Shown piece after piece: positions 24,696 to 32,933 of a DNA stretch of 64,000 nt. Each line of letters starts with the position of its first letter. The first letter of the stretch is position 1. The stretch covers positions 62,001-126,000 of the forward strand of contig NZ_JAKSYD010000114.1 in assembly GCF_022829605.1 (NCBI RefSeq), given 5' to 3'. Made by a program: the position numbers and the translations under genes. Under the pieces are notes generated by a model, which did no database searches, was not told the DNA's origin, and saw only the letters and a program-made list of their open reading frames with translations. The DNA comes from Methylobacterium sp. E-065 (lineage in GTDB: Bacteria; Pseudomonadota; Alphaproteobacteria; Rhizobiales; Beijerinckiaceae).

Positions 24696-25802
24696 ATGGT
24701 GCAGGATCGGACACAGCTGGAGCATGCGGCGCAGACGTCTCGGCGCGGCGACAGGCGTCGCTCACGGCTCGGGCTGTTCCTCCCCTACATCCTCCTCACC
24801 CTCGTGGTGGTGGTTTGGTCGATCGGGTGGTTCTGGATCCGCGGACGGGCAGCCGGCGAAATCGACGGCTGGATGGCGCGAGAGGCGGCTGCGGGCCGGA
24901 ACTGGGCTTGCGCCGACCGGACCCTGACCGGATACCCCTTCCGCATCGAACTGCGCTGCAGCACCGTAACCCTGGACCGCTCGGACGGCCGCTTCCGCCT
25001 CGGGCCGACGACCGCGGTGGCGCAGATCTACCAGCCACGCCTCGTGGTGTTCGAGAGTGCCGGTCCGTTCCACGTCGAACAGGGTGGCTTGACGGGTGAC
25101 GCGTCCTGGCGGTCCCTTCAGGGCAGCTTTCATGGCGCGTCGGATGGATTCACCCGAGCCTCGGTTGTGATGGACGACCCGAAGGTCACGGTGACGGGCA
25201 CGCCCACCGGACCGATCGACGTCTCGGGGCAGCATCTGGAACTGCACGCCCGGCCCGATCCCGGCCGCTTCACATCCGAAGGCGCCGTGGATCTCAGCCT
25301 GCGCCTGACCCGGGCGGAGGTCCCGCAACTCGACGCGCTCACAGGAACCCAGGATCCGGCCGACCTCGTGTTGGACGCAGCGGTGTCTCAGGCCACGATC
25401 CTGCAGACCGGGCCCGTGCCGCGGGAACTGGAACGCTGGCGTCAGGCCGGCGGAACGCTGGACATCACGGGGCTGTCCCTGGCCAAAGGCCAGCAGCGCA
25501 TCCAAGCGAAGGGCAGCCTCGCCCTCGACGCCGCTCATAGGCCGGCCGGACAGATCGATCTCCGGGCGGCCGGGATCGATACGCTGGTCGGTAGCATCGT
25601 CGGGCAGCGCTTCGGCTCGGAACGCGGCGCCCTCGTGGGTCAGCTCGTCGGAGGCCTTCTGGGACTGAGCCGTCGCCCGCAGCCGGACGCGCCGGCCGAT
25701 GCGGCACCGCTAAAGGATCTGCCGCCGATTCGGCTGGTCGACGGCAAGGTCATCTTCAGCGGCTTCCCGATCCCGAACGTCTACCTGCCTGCCTTGTACT
25801 GA
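24696..25802 (+). CDS. DUF2125 family protein
   Basis: 368 residues. There is one N-terminal membrane helix (about 26-49, FLPYILLTLVVVVWSIGWFWI) followed by a large periplasmic domain that is beta-rich. The Cys pair in WACADRTLTGYPFRIELRC and the GYPFRIEL motif are typical of DUF2125 proteins of alphaproteobacteria. Function unknown; an envelope role is likely. GGGAG lies about 8 bases upstream of the ATG. Confidence 0.8.
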   Translation: MVQDRTQLEHAAQTSRRGDRRRSRLGLFLPYILLTLVVVVWSIGWFWIRGRAAGEIDGWMAREAAAGRNWACADRTLTGYPFRIELRCSTVTLDRSDGRFRLGPTTAVAQIYQPRLVVFESAGPFHVEQGGLTGDASWRSLQGSFHGASDGFTRASVVMDDPKVTVTGTPTGPIDVSGQHLELHARPDPGRFTSEGAVDLSLRLTRAEVPQLDALTGTQDPADLVLDAAVSQATILQTGPVPRELERWRQAGGTLDITGLSLAKGQQRIQAKGSLALDAAHRPAGQIDLRAAGIDTLVGSIVGQRFGSERGALVGQLVGGLLGLSRRPQPDAPADAAPLKDLPPIRLVDGKVIFSGFPIPNVYLPALY

Positions 25803-25858
25803 GGGCTCCGGCGCCACGCGCATGCTCTCCCGGCACCCGGATCGGCTATAAGGCGCCC

Positions 25859-26521
25859 ATGGCTTCCGCGACCGCTCCCCAAGCCCGCATCAAGATCTGC
25901 GGGCTCAGCACCGAAGACACCCTCGACGCCGCCCTGGCGCTCGGGGTGGATTGGATCGGGCTCGTGCATTTCCCGCGCAGTCCGCGCCACGTGGATCTTG
26001 CCCGCGCCGCCGCCCTGTCGTCCCGCGCGAAGGGGCGTGCCGAGCGCGTGGTCCTGCTGGTCGATCCGGACGATACCCTGTTGGCCGACGCGATCGCGGC
26101 GATGGACCCCGACCTGATCCAGCTGCACGGCCGGGAGAGCCCAGAGCGCGTCGCCGCGATCCGCGCCCTGACCCGCCGTCCTGTGATGAAGGCCCTCGGC
26201 CTCGCGACGCCGGCGGATCTGGCGCCGCTTGCAGCCTACGCGGAGGTGGCCGATCGCATCCTCCTCGACGCCAAGGCGCCCGCCGATGCGGCGCTGCCCG
26301 GCGGCAACGGCCGGCGCTTCGACTGGACGATCCTGGCCGACCGCGACCTGCCACAGGGCACGATGCTCTCCGGGGGGCTGGACGCCGACAACGTCGCCGA
26401 AGCCCTCTCGCTGACGCGGCTCGGCGCCGTCGATATCTCCTCCGGCGTCGAATCGGCGCCGGGTATCAAGGATCCCGAGAGGATCGCCGCTTTCGTCGCA
26501 GCCGTGCGGGGAACGCGCTGA
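25859..26521 (+). CDS. trpF: Phosphoribosylanthranilate isomerase
   Basis: 220 residues, the family's usual length. The catalytic Cys is in the N-terminal IKICGLS motif, with LGVDWIGLVHFPRSPRHVD next, then LIQLHGRESPERV, and LLDAKAP and SGGLDADNVAEAL with the phosphate-binding Gly. It catalyses the third step from chorismate to tryptophan. In many alphaproteobacteria trpF is followed by trpB and trpA; here the gene ends two bases from a convergent lapA and no other trp gene is in view. Confidence 0.95.
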   Translation: MASATAPQARIKICGLSTEDTLDAALALGVDWIGLVHFPRSPRHVDLARAAALSSRAKGRAERVVLLVDPDDTLLADAIAAMDPDLIQLHGRESPERVAAIRALTRRPVMKALGLATPADLAPLAAYAEVADRILLDAKAPADAALPGGNGRRFDWTILADRDLPQGTMLSGGLDADNVAEALSLTRLGAVDISSGVESAPGIKDPERIAAFVAAVRGTR

Positions 26522-26523
26522 GC

Positions 26524-26892
26524 TTACCGGGGCGCCGGCAACGCCGCCCGGCCGATATTCGGGACCGTGTAGGGGCCCGGCGTCTCGCTCTCCGGCGCGT
26601 AAGTGCGTAGCCGCGTCGCCTCACGCTCGTAGCGCACGGCCTCCCGGCGGTGATAGCGGGCCTGCGCCCGGGTCTTGCCCTGGCCGAGCCAGGTGAAGAT
26701 GCCGCCGACGATGATGCCCAGCGCCACCGCGCCGAACAGGATCGCGTAGAGCGGCAGATCCACGCTGAAGACCGGCGCATCGACGTTGAACGGATCGAAC
26801 GAAAGCCGGACCGGTACGCGATTGGCCACCGCCAGCAGGATCACCAAGGCGGCGATCGGCAACAGCACGAGGCTCTTCAGGAAACGGATCAT
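26524..26892 (-). CDS. LapA-domain membrane protein
   Basis: 122 residues with two membrane helices (about 7-24 and 43-70: VDLPLYAILFGAVALGIIVGGIFTWL) and a basic coiled C-terminus (KTRAQARYHRREAVRYEREATRL), the layout of the LapA (lipopolysaccharide assembly protein A, DUF1049) family. In E. coli LapA works with LapB in regulating LpxC; here no lapB is near. It is 18 bases downstream of ihfB with AAGGAG before its start, so co-transcribed. Confidence 0.85.
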   Translation of the reverse strand: MIRFLKSLVLLPIAALVILLAVANRVPVRLSFDPFNVDAPVFSVDLPLYAILFGAVALGIIVGGIFTWLGQGKTRAQARYHRREAVRYEREATRLRTYAPESETPGPYTVPNIGRAALPAPR

Positions 26893-26910
26893 CGCGCTCA
26901 GGGCTCCTTG

Positions 26911-27222
26911 CTACTCTGCGGCCGAGGCGGTCTCGCCGATACCGGCCGCGTTGAGGCGCTGGCGCATCTCCTTGCCGGTCTTGAACACGGGGATCGCCTT
27001 CTCGGACACGGCAACGGCCGCACCCGTGCGTGGGTTGCGTCCCCGGCGCGCCTCGCGGCGCTTGACCGAGAAGGCGCCGAAGCCACGCAGCTCGACCCGG
27101 TCGCCGCGGGCCAGCGCATCGGAAATGGTGTCGAGGATCGCGTTGACCAGGATCTCCACGTCGCGCTGATAGAGATGCGGGTTCTGCTCGGCTATCTTGA
27201 GGACGAGCTCCGACTTGATCAT
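26911..27222 (-). CDS. ihfB: Integration host factor beta subunit
   Basis: 103 residues, matching the HU/IHF family. It has the [35 protein letters not shown] motif, with the DNA-contacting arm around RNPRTGA and the conserved Pro. It heterodimerises with IhfA to bend DNA at specific sites. The position between sppA and lapA, downstream of rpsA, is conserved in alphaproteobacteria. Confidence 0.95.
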   Translation of the reverse strand: MIKSELVLKIAEQNPHLYQRDVEILVNAILDTISDALARGDRVELRGFGAFSVKRREARRGRNPRTGAAVAVSEKAIPVFKTGKEMRQRLNAAGIGETASAAE

Positions 27223-27273
27223 GGCGTTTGGGTCTTCTCGCGGGATCGGGGCGGGCGCGGTGTCGACGGCCGG

Positions 27274-28236
27274 TCAGGGTTCGGGGCGCCAGAGGGCGAG
27301 CAACCCGCCGCGGGCGGCCTGCGCCTCCGCGCCGACCGTGCGAAGATGGGTCGCCACGCCCTCGAAGCCGAGCAGATCCGCGCCGATCCCGGCCGCGGAC
27401 CAGAGCGAGAAGTCGCTCTCCGATTTCGGCTTCCAATCCTTGACCGGCAGATCCTTCGTCACGCCCCGGGCGCTCTCCAGCCAAGCGACCGCCTGACGCT
27501 CGCTGCCGAGTTCGTCCACGAGCTTCAGGGGCACGCTCTGGCGGCCACTGAACACCCGACCGTCGGAGACGGTCTTCACCTGGTCGGCATCCATGCCCCG
27601 CCGTTCGGCGACGAGACCTTTGAACCACGCGTAGGTATCACCTACCACGGCCGCCAGGGCGGCGCGCGCCTCCGGCGATGTCGGCGTGAAACCCGACGGC
27701 TCGGCCTTGAGCGGCGACGACTTCACCGACTCGACCTTGACGCCGACCTTGTCGAGAAGGCCCGACACATCCGGGTACTGGAACAGCACACCGATCGAAC
27801 CGACGAGGCTGGTCTCCCGCGCGACGATGTGGTCGGCCGCGATGGCGGTGATGTAGGCGCCGGACGCGGCCGTGCCGTCCACGAAGGCGACGATCGGCTT
27901 CTTGGCGGCGAGCGCCCGAAGGTTGCGGAAGATCTCCTCCGAGCCCGTCGTCGTGCCGCCGGGCGAATTGATCGAGACGATGACGGCCTTCACCGCATCG
28001 GCGTCGCCGACCCGCTTCATCAGCTTGGCGGTGGCCTCGCTGCCGGCGATGAAGCCGGAGACCGAGATGCGGGCAATCTGGGGCTGGACGGCGAAACCGC
28101 CTTCAGCGCCGGTACGGACGCGGTAACCGAGGGCGCCGACCGCCACGATCAGGCCGCCGATGCCGAGCACACGCCAAAGGGACAACCTGCGGCGAAGGCG
28201 CCGCCGGTCAATCAGCAGTTCGGCGTCGGCTGCCAT
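27274..28236 (-). CDS. sppA: Signal peptide peptidase SppA (short type)
   Basis: 320 residues, S49 family of the about 36 kDa type. One N-terminal membrane helix (LWRVLGIGGLIVAVGALGYRV). The nucleophile is probably S125 in GTAASGAYIT, and the general base is probably K177 in SSPLKAEPSG, 52 residues later, the same spacing as in B. subtilis SppA. It degrades cleaved signal peptides at the inner membrane. AAGG precedes the ATG, and ihfB follows after 51 bases. Confidence 0.92.
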   Translation of the reverse strand: MAADAELLIDRRRLRRRLSLWRVLGIGGLIVAVGALGYRVRTGAEGGFAVQPQIARISVSGFIAGSEATAKLMKRVGDADAVKAVIVSINSPGGTTTGSEEIFRNLRALAAKKPIVAFVDGTAASGAYITAIAADHIVARETSLVGSIGVLFQYPDVSGLLDKVGVKVESVKSSPLKAEPSGFTPTSPEARAALAAVVGDTYAWFKGLVAERRGMDADQVKTVSDGRVFSGRQSVPLKLVDELGSERQAVAWLESARGVTKDLPVKDWKPKSESDFSLWSAAGIGADLLGFEGVATHLRTVGAEAQAARGGLLALWRPEP

Positions 28237-28409
28237 GCTGTGCCTTCCCTGAAGCCCCCGGGCCGGCCCCTCGACGGGGTGCGGGAGCCACGCCCCGCGC
28301 CGGGCAAGTCCTTGGTTTCGTTCGCCTCACCCGATCCAAACCGGGTGAGGCCGGTGTTCTAAGCATTTACCGCGAGCATGGATACGGGGCGCGCGAAGAA
28401 ATTGCGGTG

Positions 28410-28640
28410 TCACTGGCCAACCGTGAACGCGGAGCGGTCGTAGGCTGCCTCGCAGGTGATGATACCGACCTGTTTCTCGGCCATCTGCACCCGCAGACGG
28501 GAGGTCGAAGAGGTGCTGAAGATCGGGCTGGGACTGACGGTGCCGAATAGCGTTTCGGTACGGGTCGCCATGGCTGACGCAACCGGTTGCCGCTCGGCAA
28601 ACAGATCGCAGAGAATCTGGCGCGATACGCCGGCGCGCAC
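28410..28640 (-). CDS. Possible small protein
   Basis: 76 codons between rpsA and sppA. The C-terminal half (TETLFGTVSPSPIFSTSSTSRLRVQMAEKQVGIITCEAAYDRSAF) has amino acid use unlike a random frame, but there is no clear ribosome binding site at either the GTG at 28640 or the inner ATG. The rest of the 28237-28726 interval holds only the terminators listed. Confidence 0.3.
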   Translation of the reverse strand: MRAGVSRQILCDLFAERQPVASAMATRTETLFGTVSPSPIFSTSSTSRLRVQMAEKQVGIITCEAAYDRSAFTVGQ

Positions 28641-28644
28641 AAAA

Positions 28645-28675
28645 AACCCGCGCAGGACGCGGTCCCACGCGGGTT
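28645..28675 (-). terminator. rpsA terminator
   Basis: On the minus strand AACCCGCG (28668-28675) pairs with CGCGGGTT (28645-28652) and is followed by a run of T. It lies about 50 bases past the rpsA stop. A second hairpin (CTGCCGCCCG pairing at 28688-28714) sits between them. Confidence 0.75.
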
Positions 28676-28726
28676 CAAGATCTTGGATCTGCCGCCCGAA
28701 CAGGCCGGGCGGCAGGCTTTAGCTGC

Positions 28727-30439
28727 TCAATCCTCGTCGGTGCGCTTCTTGTTGAACGCGGCACCGAGGATGTCGCCGAGCGAGGCACCCGAATCGGCGG
28801 AGCCGAACTGGGCCATGGCCTCCTTCTCCTCGGCGACCTCGAGGGCCTTGATCGAGACCTGCACGCGGCGAGCCTTCCGGTCGAACTGCACGACGCGGGC
28901 GTCGAACTTCTCGCCGGTGGCGAAGCGCTCGGGGCGCTGATCGCCACGATCGCGGGCGAGCTCGGCCCGGCGGACGAAGGTGGTCATATCGGTGTCGACG
29001 ATCTTCGCCTCGACGCCCGAATCCTTCACCTCGGTGACTTCGCAGGTGACGATCTGACCCTTCTTGATCTCGCCGGCCTCGGCGAAGGGGTCACCGCCGA
29101 GCTGCTTCACGCCCAGCGAGATCCGCTCCTTCTCGACGTCGACGTCGAGGACCTGGGCGCGGACCATGTCGCCCTTCTTGAACTCCTCGATGACCTGCTC
29201 GCCCGGACGGTTCCAGTCGAGATCCGACAGGTGGACCATGCCGTCGACATCGCCCTCGAGGCCGATGAACAGGCCGAACTCGGTCTTGTTCTTGACCTCG
29301 CCCTCGACCTCGGAGCCGACCGGGTGCTTCTCGGCGAAGCCCTCCCAGGGGTTCTGCAGGGTCTGCTTGAGGCCGAGCGAGATGCGGCGCTTGACCGGAT
29401 CGACTTCCAGGATCTGGACCTCGACCTCCTGGGAGGTGGAGACGATCTTGCCCGGATGGACGTTCTTCTTGGTCCAGCTCATCTCGGAGACGTGGATCAG
29501 ACCCTCGATCCCCGGCTCCAGCTCCACGAAGGCGCCGTAATCGGTGATGTTGGTCACGCGGCCCTTGAGCTTGGCGCCTTCCGGATAGCGGGCGGCGATG
29601 CCCTCCCACGGATCGGCGAGCAGCTGCTTGATGCCGAGCGAGATGCGGTGCGTCTCGTGGTTGATCTTGATGATTTTGACCTTGACCGTCTGGCCGATGG
29701 TGACGACCTCGGACGGGTGGTTCACGCGGCGCCACGCCATGTCGGTGACGTGCAGCAGGCCGTCGATGCCGCCGAGATCGACGAAGGCGCCGTACTCGGT
29801 GATGTTCTTGACGACGCCGTCGATGACCTGACCTTCCTCAAGGTTAGCCACCAGCTCGGAGCGTTGCTCGGCGCGGCTCTCCTCGAGCACGGTCCGGCGC
29901 GACACGACGATGTTGCCGCGGCGGCGATCCATCTTGAGGATTTGGAACGGCTGCGGGGTGCCGAGCAGCGGGGTGACGTCGCGGACCGGGCGGATATCGA
30001 CCTGCGAGCGCGGCAGGAACGCCACGGCGCCGTCGAGGTCGACCGTGTAGCCGCCCTTGACCTGATTGAAGATCGTGCCGGTGACGCGGTCGTTGTTCTC
30101 GAACGACTTCTCGAGCTTGACCCAGCTCTCCTCGCGGCGCGCCTTGTCGCGCGAGATGACGGCCTCGCCGAGCGCGTTCTCGATCCGGTCGACGTAGACC
30201 TCGACCTCGTCGCCGACCTTCAGCTCGCCTTCCCGGCCCGGGCCGGTGAATTCCTTGAGAGCGACACGGCCTTCCGTCTTGGCGCCGATGTCGATGACGG
30301 CCACGTCCTTCTCGATCGCGACGACGCGACCCTTGACGACGGACCCTTCGGTGATCTCGTGTTCGAGGAAGCTCTCCTCGAGAAGTGCGGCGAAATCGTC
30401 GCGGCTCGGGCTATGCCCCAGAGCGGTACCTGCGGTCAT
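28727..30439 (-). CDS. rpsA: 30S ribosomal protein S1
   Basis: 570 residues from ATG 30439, which has AGGAG 7 bases upstream; the frame continues 19 codons further, but those lie in the leader. Six S1 (OB-fold) repeats are visible, e.g. EGSVVKGRVVAIEKDVAVIDIGAK and GQVIDGVVKNITEYGAFVDLGGIDGLLHVTDMAW. S1 binds mRNA and brings it to the 30S subunit. A GGCCTCC/GGAGGCC hairpin at 30455-30471 lies in the leader and could serve autoregulation. The usual upstream neighbour cmk is not in this window. Confidence 0.97.
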   Translation of the reverse strand: MTAGTALGHSPSRDDFAALLEESFLEHEITEGSVVKGRVVAIEKDVAVIDIGAKTEGRVALKEFTGPGREGELKVGDEVEVYVDRIENALGEAVISRDKARREESWVKLEKSFENNDRVTGTIFNQVKGGYTVDLDGAVAFLPRSQVDIRPVRDVTPLLGTPQPFQILKMDRRRGNIVVSRRTVLEESRAEQRSELVANLEEGQVIDGVVKNITEYGAFVDLGGIDGLLHVTDMAWRRVNHPSEVVTIGQTVKVKIIKINHETHRISLGIKQLLADPWEGIAARYPEGAKLKGRVTNITDYGAFVELEPGIEGLIHVSEMSWTKKNVHPGKIVSTSQEVEVQILEVDPVKRRISLGLKQTLQNPWEGFAEKHPVGSEVEGEVKNKTEFGLFIGLEGDVDGMVHLSDLDWNRPGEQVIEEFKKGDMVRAQVLDVDVEKERISLGVKQLGGDPFAEAGEIKKGQIVTCEVTEVKDSGVEAKIVDTDMTTFVRRAELARDRGDQRPERFATGEKFDARVVQFDRKARRVQVSIKALEVAEEKEAMAQFGSADSGASLGDILGAAFNKKRTDED

Positions 30440-30976
30440 TCCATCTCCTGAACGGCCTCCCTCGGAGGCCCGTTGCGCCGGCGGCTCGCGTTGCACGCAC
30501 CCCTGTCCGCCGCGGCCCCTCCCTGCATTTCCCGGGAGAGGCGACCGGTCCCAATGGGATCGGCTTGCCGACGCGTCGATACGGATGACGAGGGCGGTCT
30601 ATCCGGCGGCTCGGCGTGCGCGCCGAAAAGACGAGCGCGCGAGAGCGGGTCCGGTAAGACCCGCGTGCCATACAGCAACACCGTCAAGAGTACAACCGAA
30701 CCCGGCGATGCCTTGAATGGCATGGTGCGACCGCAGCGGCGTCCCAGGCTTGCCCGCCGGGACGGGACCGCGGTACCTCTGCCGGCCGACGGAAAACCGT
30801 GTCGGATTCATTGGCGGCCACGGGCGGGTCGTTGCCGGTCGCGTTTGGACAACGGCCTACACGGAGGCGGCAGCGCATGCTTCGGAGTGTCGGCGATGTC
30901 CGGCCCGCACTGCCCTCTACGGCAGGTCGATCCGCGCGGCGTCTCGTAATCGAACTGTTCGAGGCCGGACCGCCCG
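30440..30976. other. Intergenic region between rpsA and a Crp/Fnr gene
   Basis: 537 bases separating divergent genes. It includes the rpsA leader with the GGCCTCC...GGAGGCC hairpin at 30455-30471. Open frames here are low-complexity Arg/Pro-rich and have no ribosome binding site, so I call none. Confidence 0.5.
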
Positions 30977-31744
30977 ATGCCGATAACCTACACGATGCCG
31001 ATGGAGCTTCTGGCGCGAAAGCTCGACAGCTGCGCTGAGCTGACCGATTCGGACCGCGCCGCAATCCTGGGCTTGTCGCACACAGTGCGGGCTCTGCCGG
31101 CGCGCCATGACATCGTCCGCTTCGGCGAGCGACCGGGCCAGTGCTGTCTCGTGCTCCAGGGCTGGGTGTCGCGCTACGCCGCGTTGTCGGAGGGCGAACG
31201 GCAGATCCTATCGTTCTACATTGCCGGGGACATGCCCGATTTGCAGAGCCTGCACCTTCATCGGATGGACCACCACCTGGCGACACTGACAGCCTGTACG
31301 ATCGCGTTCGTCACCCACGACGAGCTCCATCGCGTCTTCCGGCACCATCCGAATCTCATCGGTATCTTCTGGCGCGACACCCTGATCGACGGCGCCCACT
31401 ACCGGGAGCGGATTACCAGCCTCGGTCGGCGGCAGGCCCTCGGCCGCGTGGCCCACCTGTTCTGCGAACTGTACCTACGCCAGCGTGCGATGGGGCTCAC
31501 GAGCGGCTTGAGCTGTCCCCTGGCGCCCAAACAGGCGGAGCTGGCTGATGCCCTCGGATTGACCAGCGTTCACCTGAACCGGGTTCTGCGGACGCTGCGC
31601 ACACGCGGTCTCGTCACCCTGAGCGGAGGCGTCCTCACGATCCAGGATTGGGACGAGTTGGCCGTGGTCGCCGAGTTCGACCCGACGTTCCTGCACCAAA
31701 CCGGATATCGCACGCCCGCACGCGAGCCGGCCGAATTGGTCTGA
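30977..31744 (+). CDS. Crp/Fnr-family transcriptional regulator
   Basis: 255 residues. The N-terminal cyclic-nucleotide-binding-like barrel (about 20-145: IVRFGERPGQCCLVLQGWVSRYAALSEGERQILSFYIAGDMPDL) is followed by a dimer helix and a C-terminal winged helix (KQAELADALGLTSVHLNRVLRTLRTRGLVTLSGGVLTIQDWDEL). There is no N-terminal Fnr-type Cys cluster, so it is not an oxygen-sensing Fnr; it belongs to the large group common in Methylobacterium with unknown signals. Confidence 0.88.
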   Translation: MPITYTMPMELLARKLDSCAELTDSDRAAILGLSHTVRALPARHDIVRFGERPGQCCLVLQGWVSRYAALSEGERQILSFYIAGDMPDLQSLHLHRMDHHLATLTACTIAFVTHDELHRVFRHHPNLIGIFWRDTLIDGAHYRERITSLGRRQALGRVAHLFCELYLRQRAMGLTSGLSCPLAPKQAELADALGLTSVHLNRVLRTLRTRGLVTLSGGVLTIQDWDELAVVAEFDPTFLHQTGYRTPAREPAELV

Positions 31745-31763
31745 CGCGGAGCGCCAGGCGCCT

Positions 31764-32612
31764 TCAGGCTGCCTGGGCCAGGGACTCCGCCGTCGCGAGG
31801 ACCTCGTCGGTATGGACGTCGAACCGGGCTAGGATCGCTGCACCGAAGCTCGTGGTCAGGGCGCAGTCAGTCGCATCGCGCCCGCGGGCCATGACAATGC
31901 GGCCGATGCGGGGGCGGTTGTGGCGGGCGTCGAACGTGTACCAACGCGGCCCGGAGGACCCCTCGAGATAGACCTCGAACCAGGCGGAGAAATCCATCGG
32001 TGCGGGGTCGATGGGCACGCCGATGTCGCCGAGATAGCCGGTGGCATAGCGGGCCGGGATGTTCATGCACCGGCACAGGGTGATAGCCAGATGGGCGAAG
32101 TCGCGGCAGACGCCTTCGCGCTGCATGAAGCCGTCATGGGCGGTACGGGTGGCATCGGCGCGCTGGTAATCAAAGCGCAGGCGCTCGTGGGTGTAGTCGA
32201 CGATCGCCTGGACGCGGGCCCAGCCCTCAGGCGTGTTGCCGAACAGTGACCATGCCGTCTGGGATAGCTTGTCGGTGTCGCAGTAGCGCGAGCCCAGCAG
32301 GAACATCAGCACGGTGTCCGGCAGGTCCTGAACCGGGATCTGCCGCGCCTCAGGCTCCACCACATCCGGCTCGCCCGTATCGGCGATCGTGAAATCCGCC
32401 GTCATGGTGATCCGGCCGCCCGGGGCGACGATCCGGGTGGACACATTCCCGAACGCGTCGACATGCTGGTGGGCCGGCACCGGCGGGTCGAAGGTGATCA
32501 CCTCCGGGGTGACCAGGTCGGGGCGGCGCTCCGGATGCACATGCAGGAGCAGGTTCATCGGCGTCGGGCCGAACGTGTCGAAACCGATCGTGAAGCCGGT
32601 GCGGATATGCAT
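31764..32612 (-). CDS. Transglutaminase-like family protein
   Basis: 282 residues. The N-terminus is a beta-rich domain (MHIRTGFTIGFDTFGPTPMNLLLHVHPE), and the core holds the nucleophile Cys in REGVCRDFAHLAITLCRCMNIPARYATGYLGD. The usual His of the H-A-W motif is Ser here (FSAWFEVYLEG), while TFDARHNRPRIGRI supplies the Asp and another His. It may be a cysteine peptidase or amidase rather than a true transglutaminase. Single gene, convergent with the Crp/Fnr gene. Confidence 0.82.
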   Translation of the reverse strand: MHIRTGFTIGFDTFGPTPMNLLLHVHPERRPDLVTPEVITFDPPVPAHQHVDAFGNVSTRIVAPGGRITMTADFTIADTGEPDVVEPEARQIPVQDLPDTVLMFLLGSRYCDTDKLSQTAWSLFGNTPEGWARVQAIVDYTHERLRFDYQRADATRTAHDGFMQREGVCRDFAHLAITLCRCMNIPARYATGYLGDIGVPIDPAPMDFSAWFEVYLEGSSGPRWYTFDARHNRPRIGRIVMARGRDATDCALTTSFGAAILARFDVHTDEVLATAESLAQAA

Positions 32613-32933
32613 TCGCGTAGACCGTATTGGACGTCGGCATGACGCCGGGCAGGGCAGGATAAGACAGTATAAGGCTCTAGAAAGCTTGAGGCTTCGCCTG
32701 GTTCCGCCCTGGCATGCTGTTTCGGCCGCCGGACTGCGGGAATGTTCGGGACGCCGCCGATGCAGCGGGTCGAGGACTTCGGCATGTCGGGGACTGACAC
32801 GGTCCGCTCCGGCACTGCTGATTGGCTACCGGGCTTGTTGCATCGCACTGGACGGACTCGTATCCGTGCGGAGCAGCTATCAGGGCCGGCGGCCGTCCCG
32901 TTGCCATCGCCCATTGCCGAACGATCGATCGCG
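32613..32933. other. Intergenic region upstream of serA
   Basis: 321 bases between the divergent transglutaminase-like gene and serA. The serA frame is open through part of it, but those residues do not match the enzyme family. No clear promoter or riboswitch seen. Confidence 0.45.

Noticed and set aside
26650..28362. 570-codon plus-strand frame opposite lapA, ihfB and sppA
   Set aside because: It crosses three recognised genes and their gaps; Arg/Asp/Gly-rich with no domain.
29231..30451. Plus-strand frame opposite rpsA
   Set aside because: Antisense shadow of the highly codon-biased S1 gene; repeats merely mirror the S1 domains.
30684..30976. Frames upstream of the Crp/Fnr gene, considered as a small protein
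   Set aside because: Arg/Pro/Ser-rich low-complexity frames on both strands without start signals.
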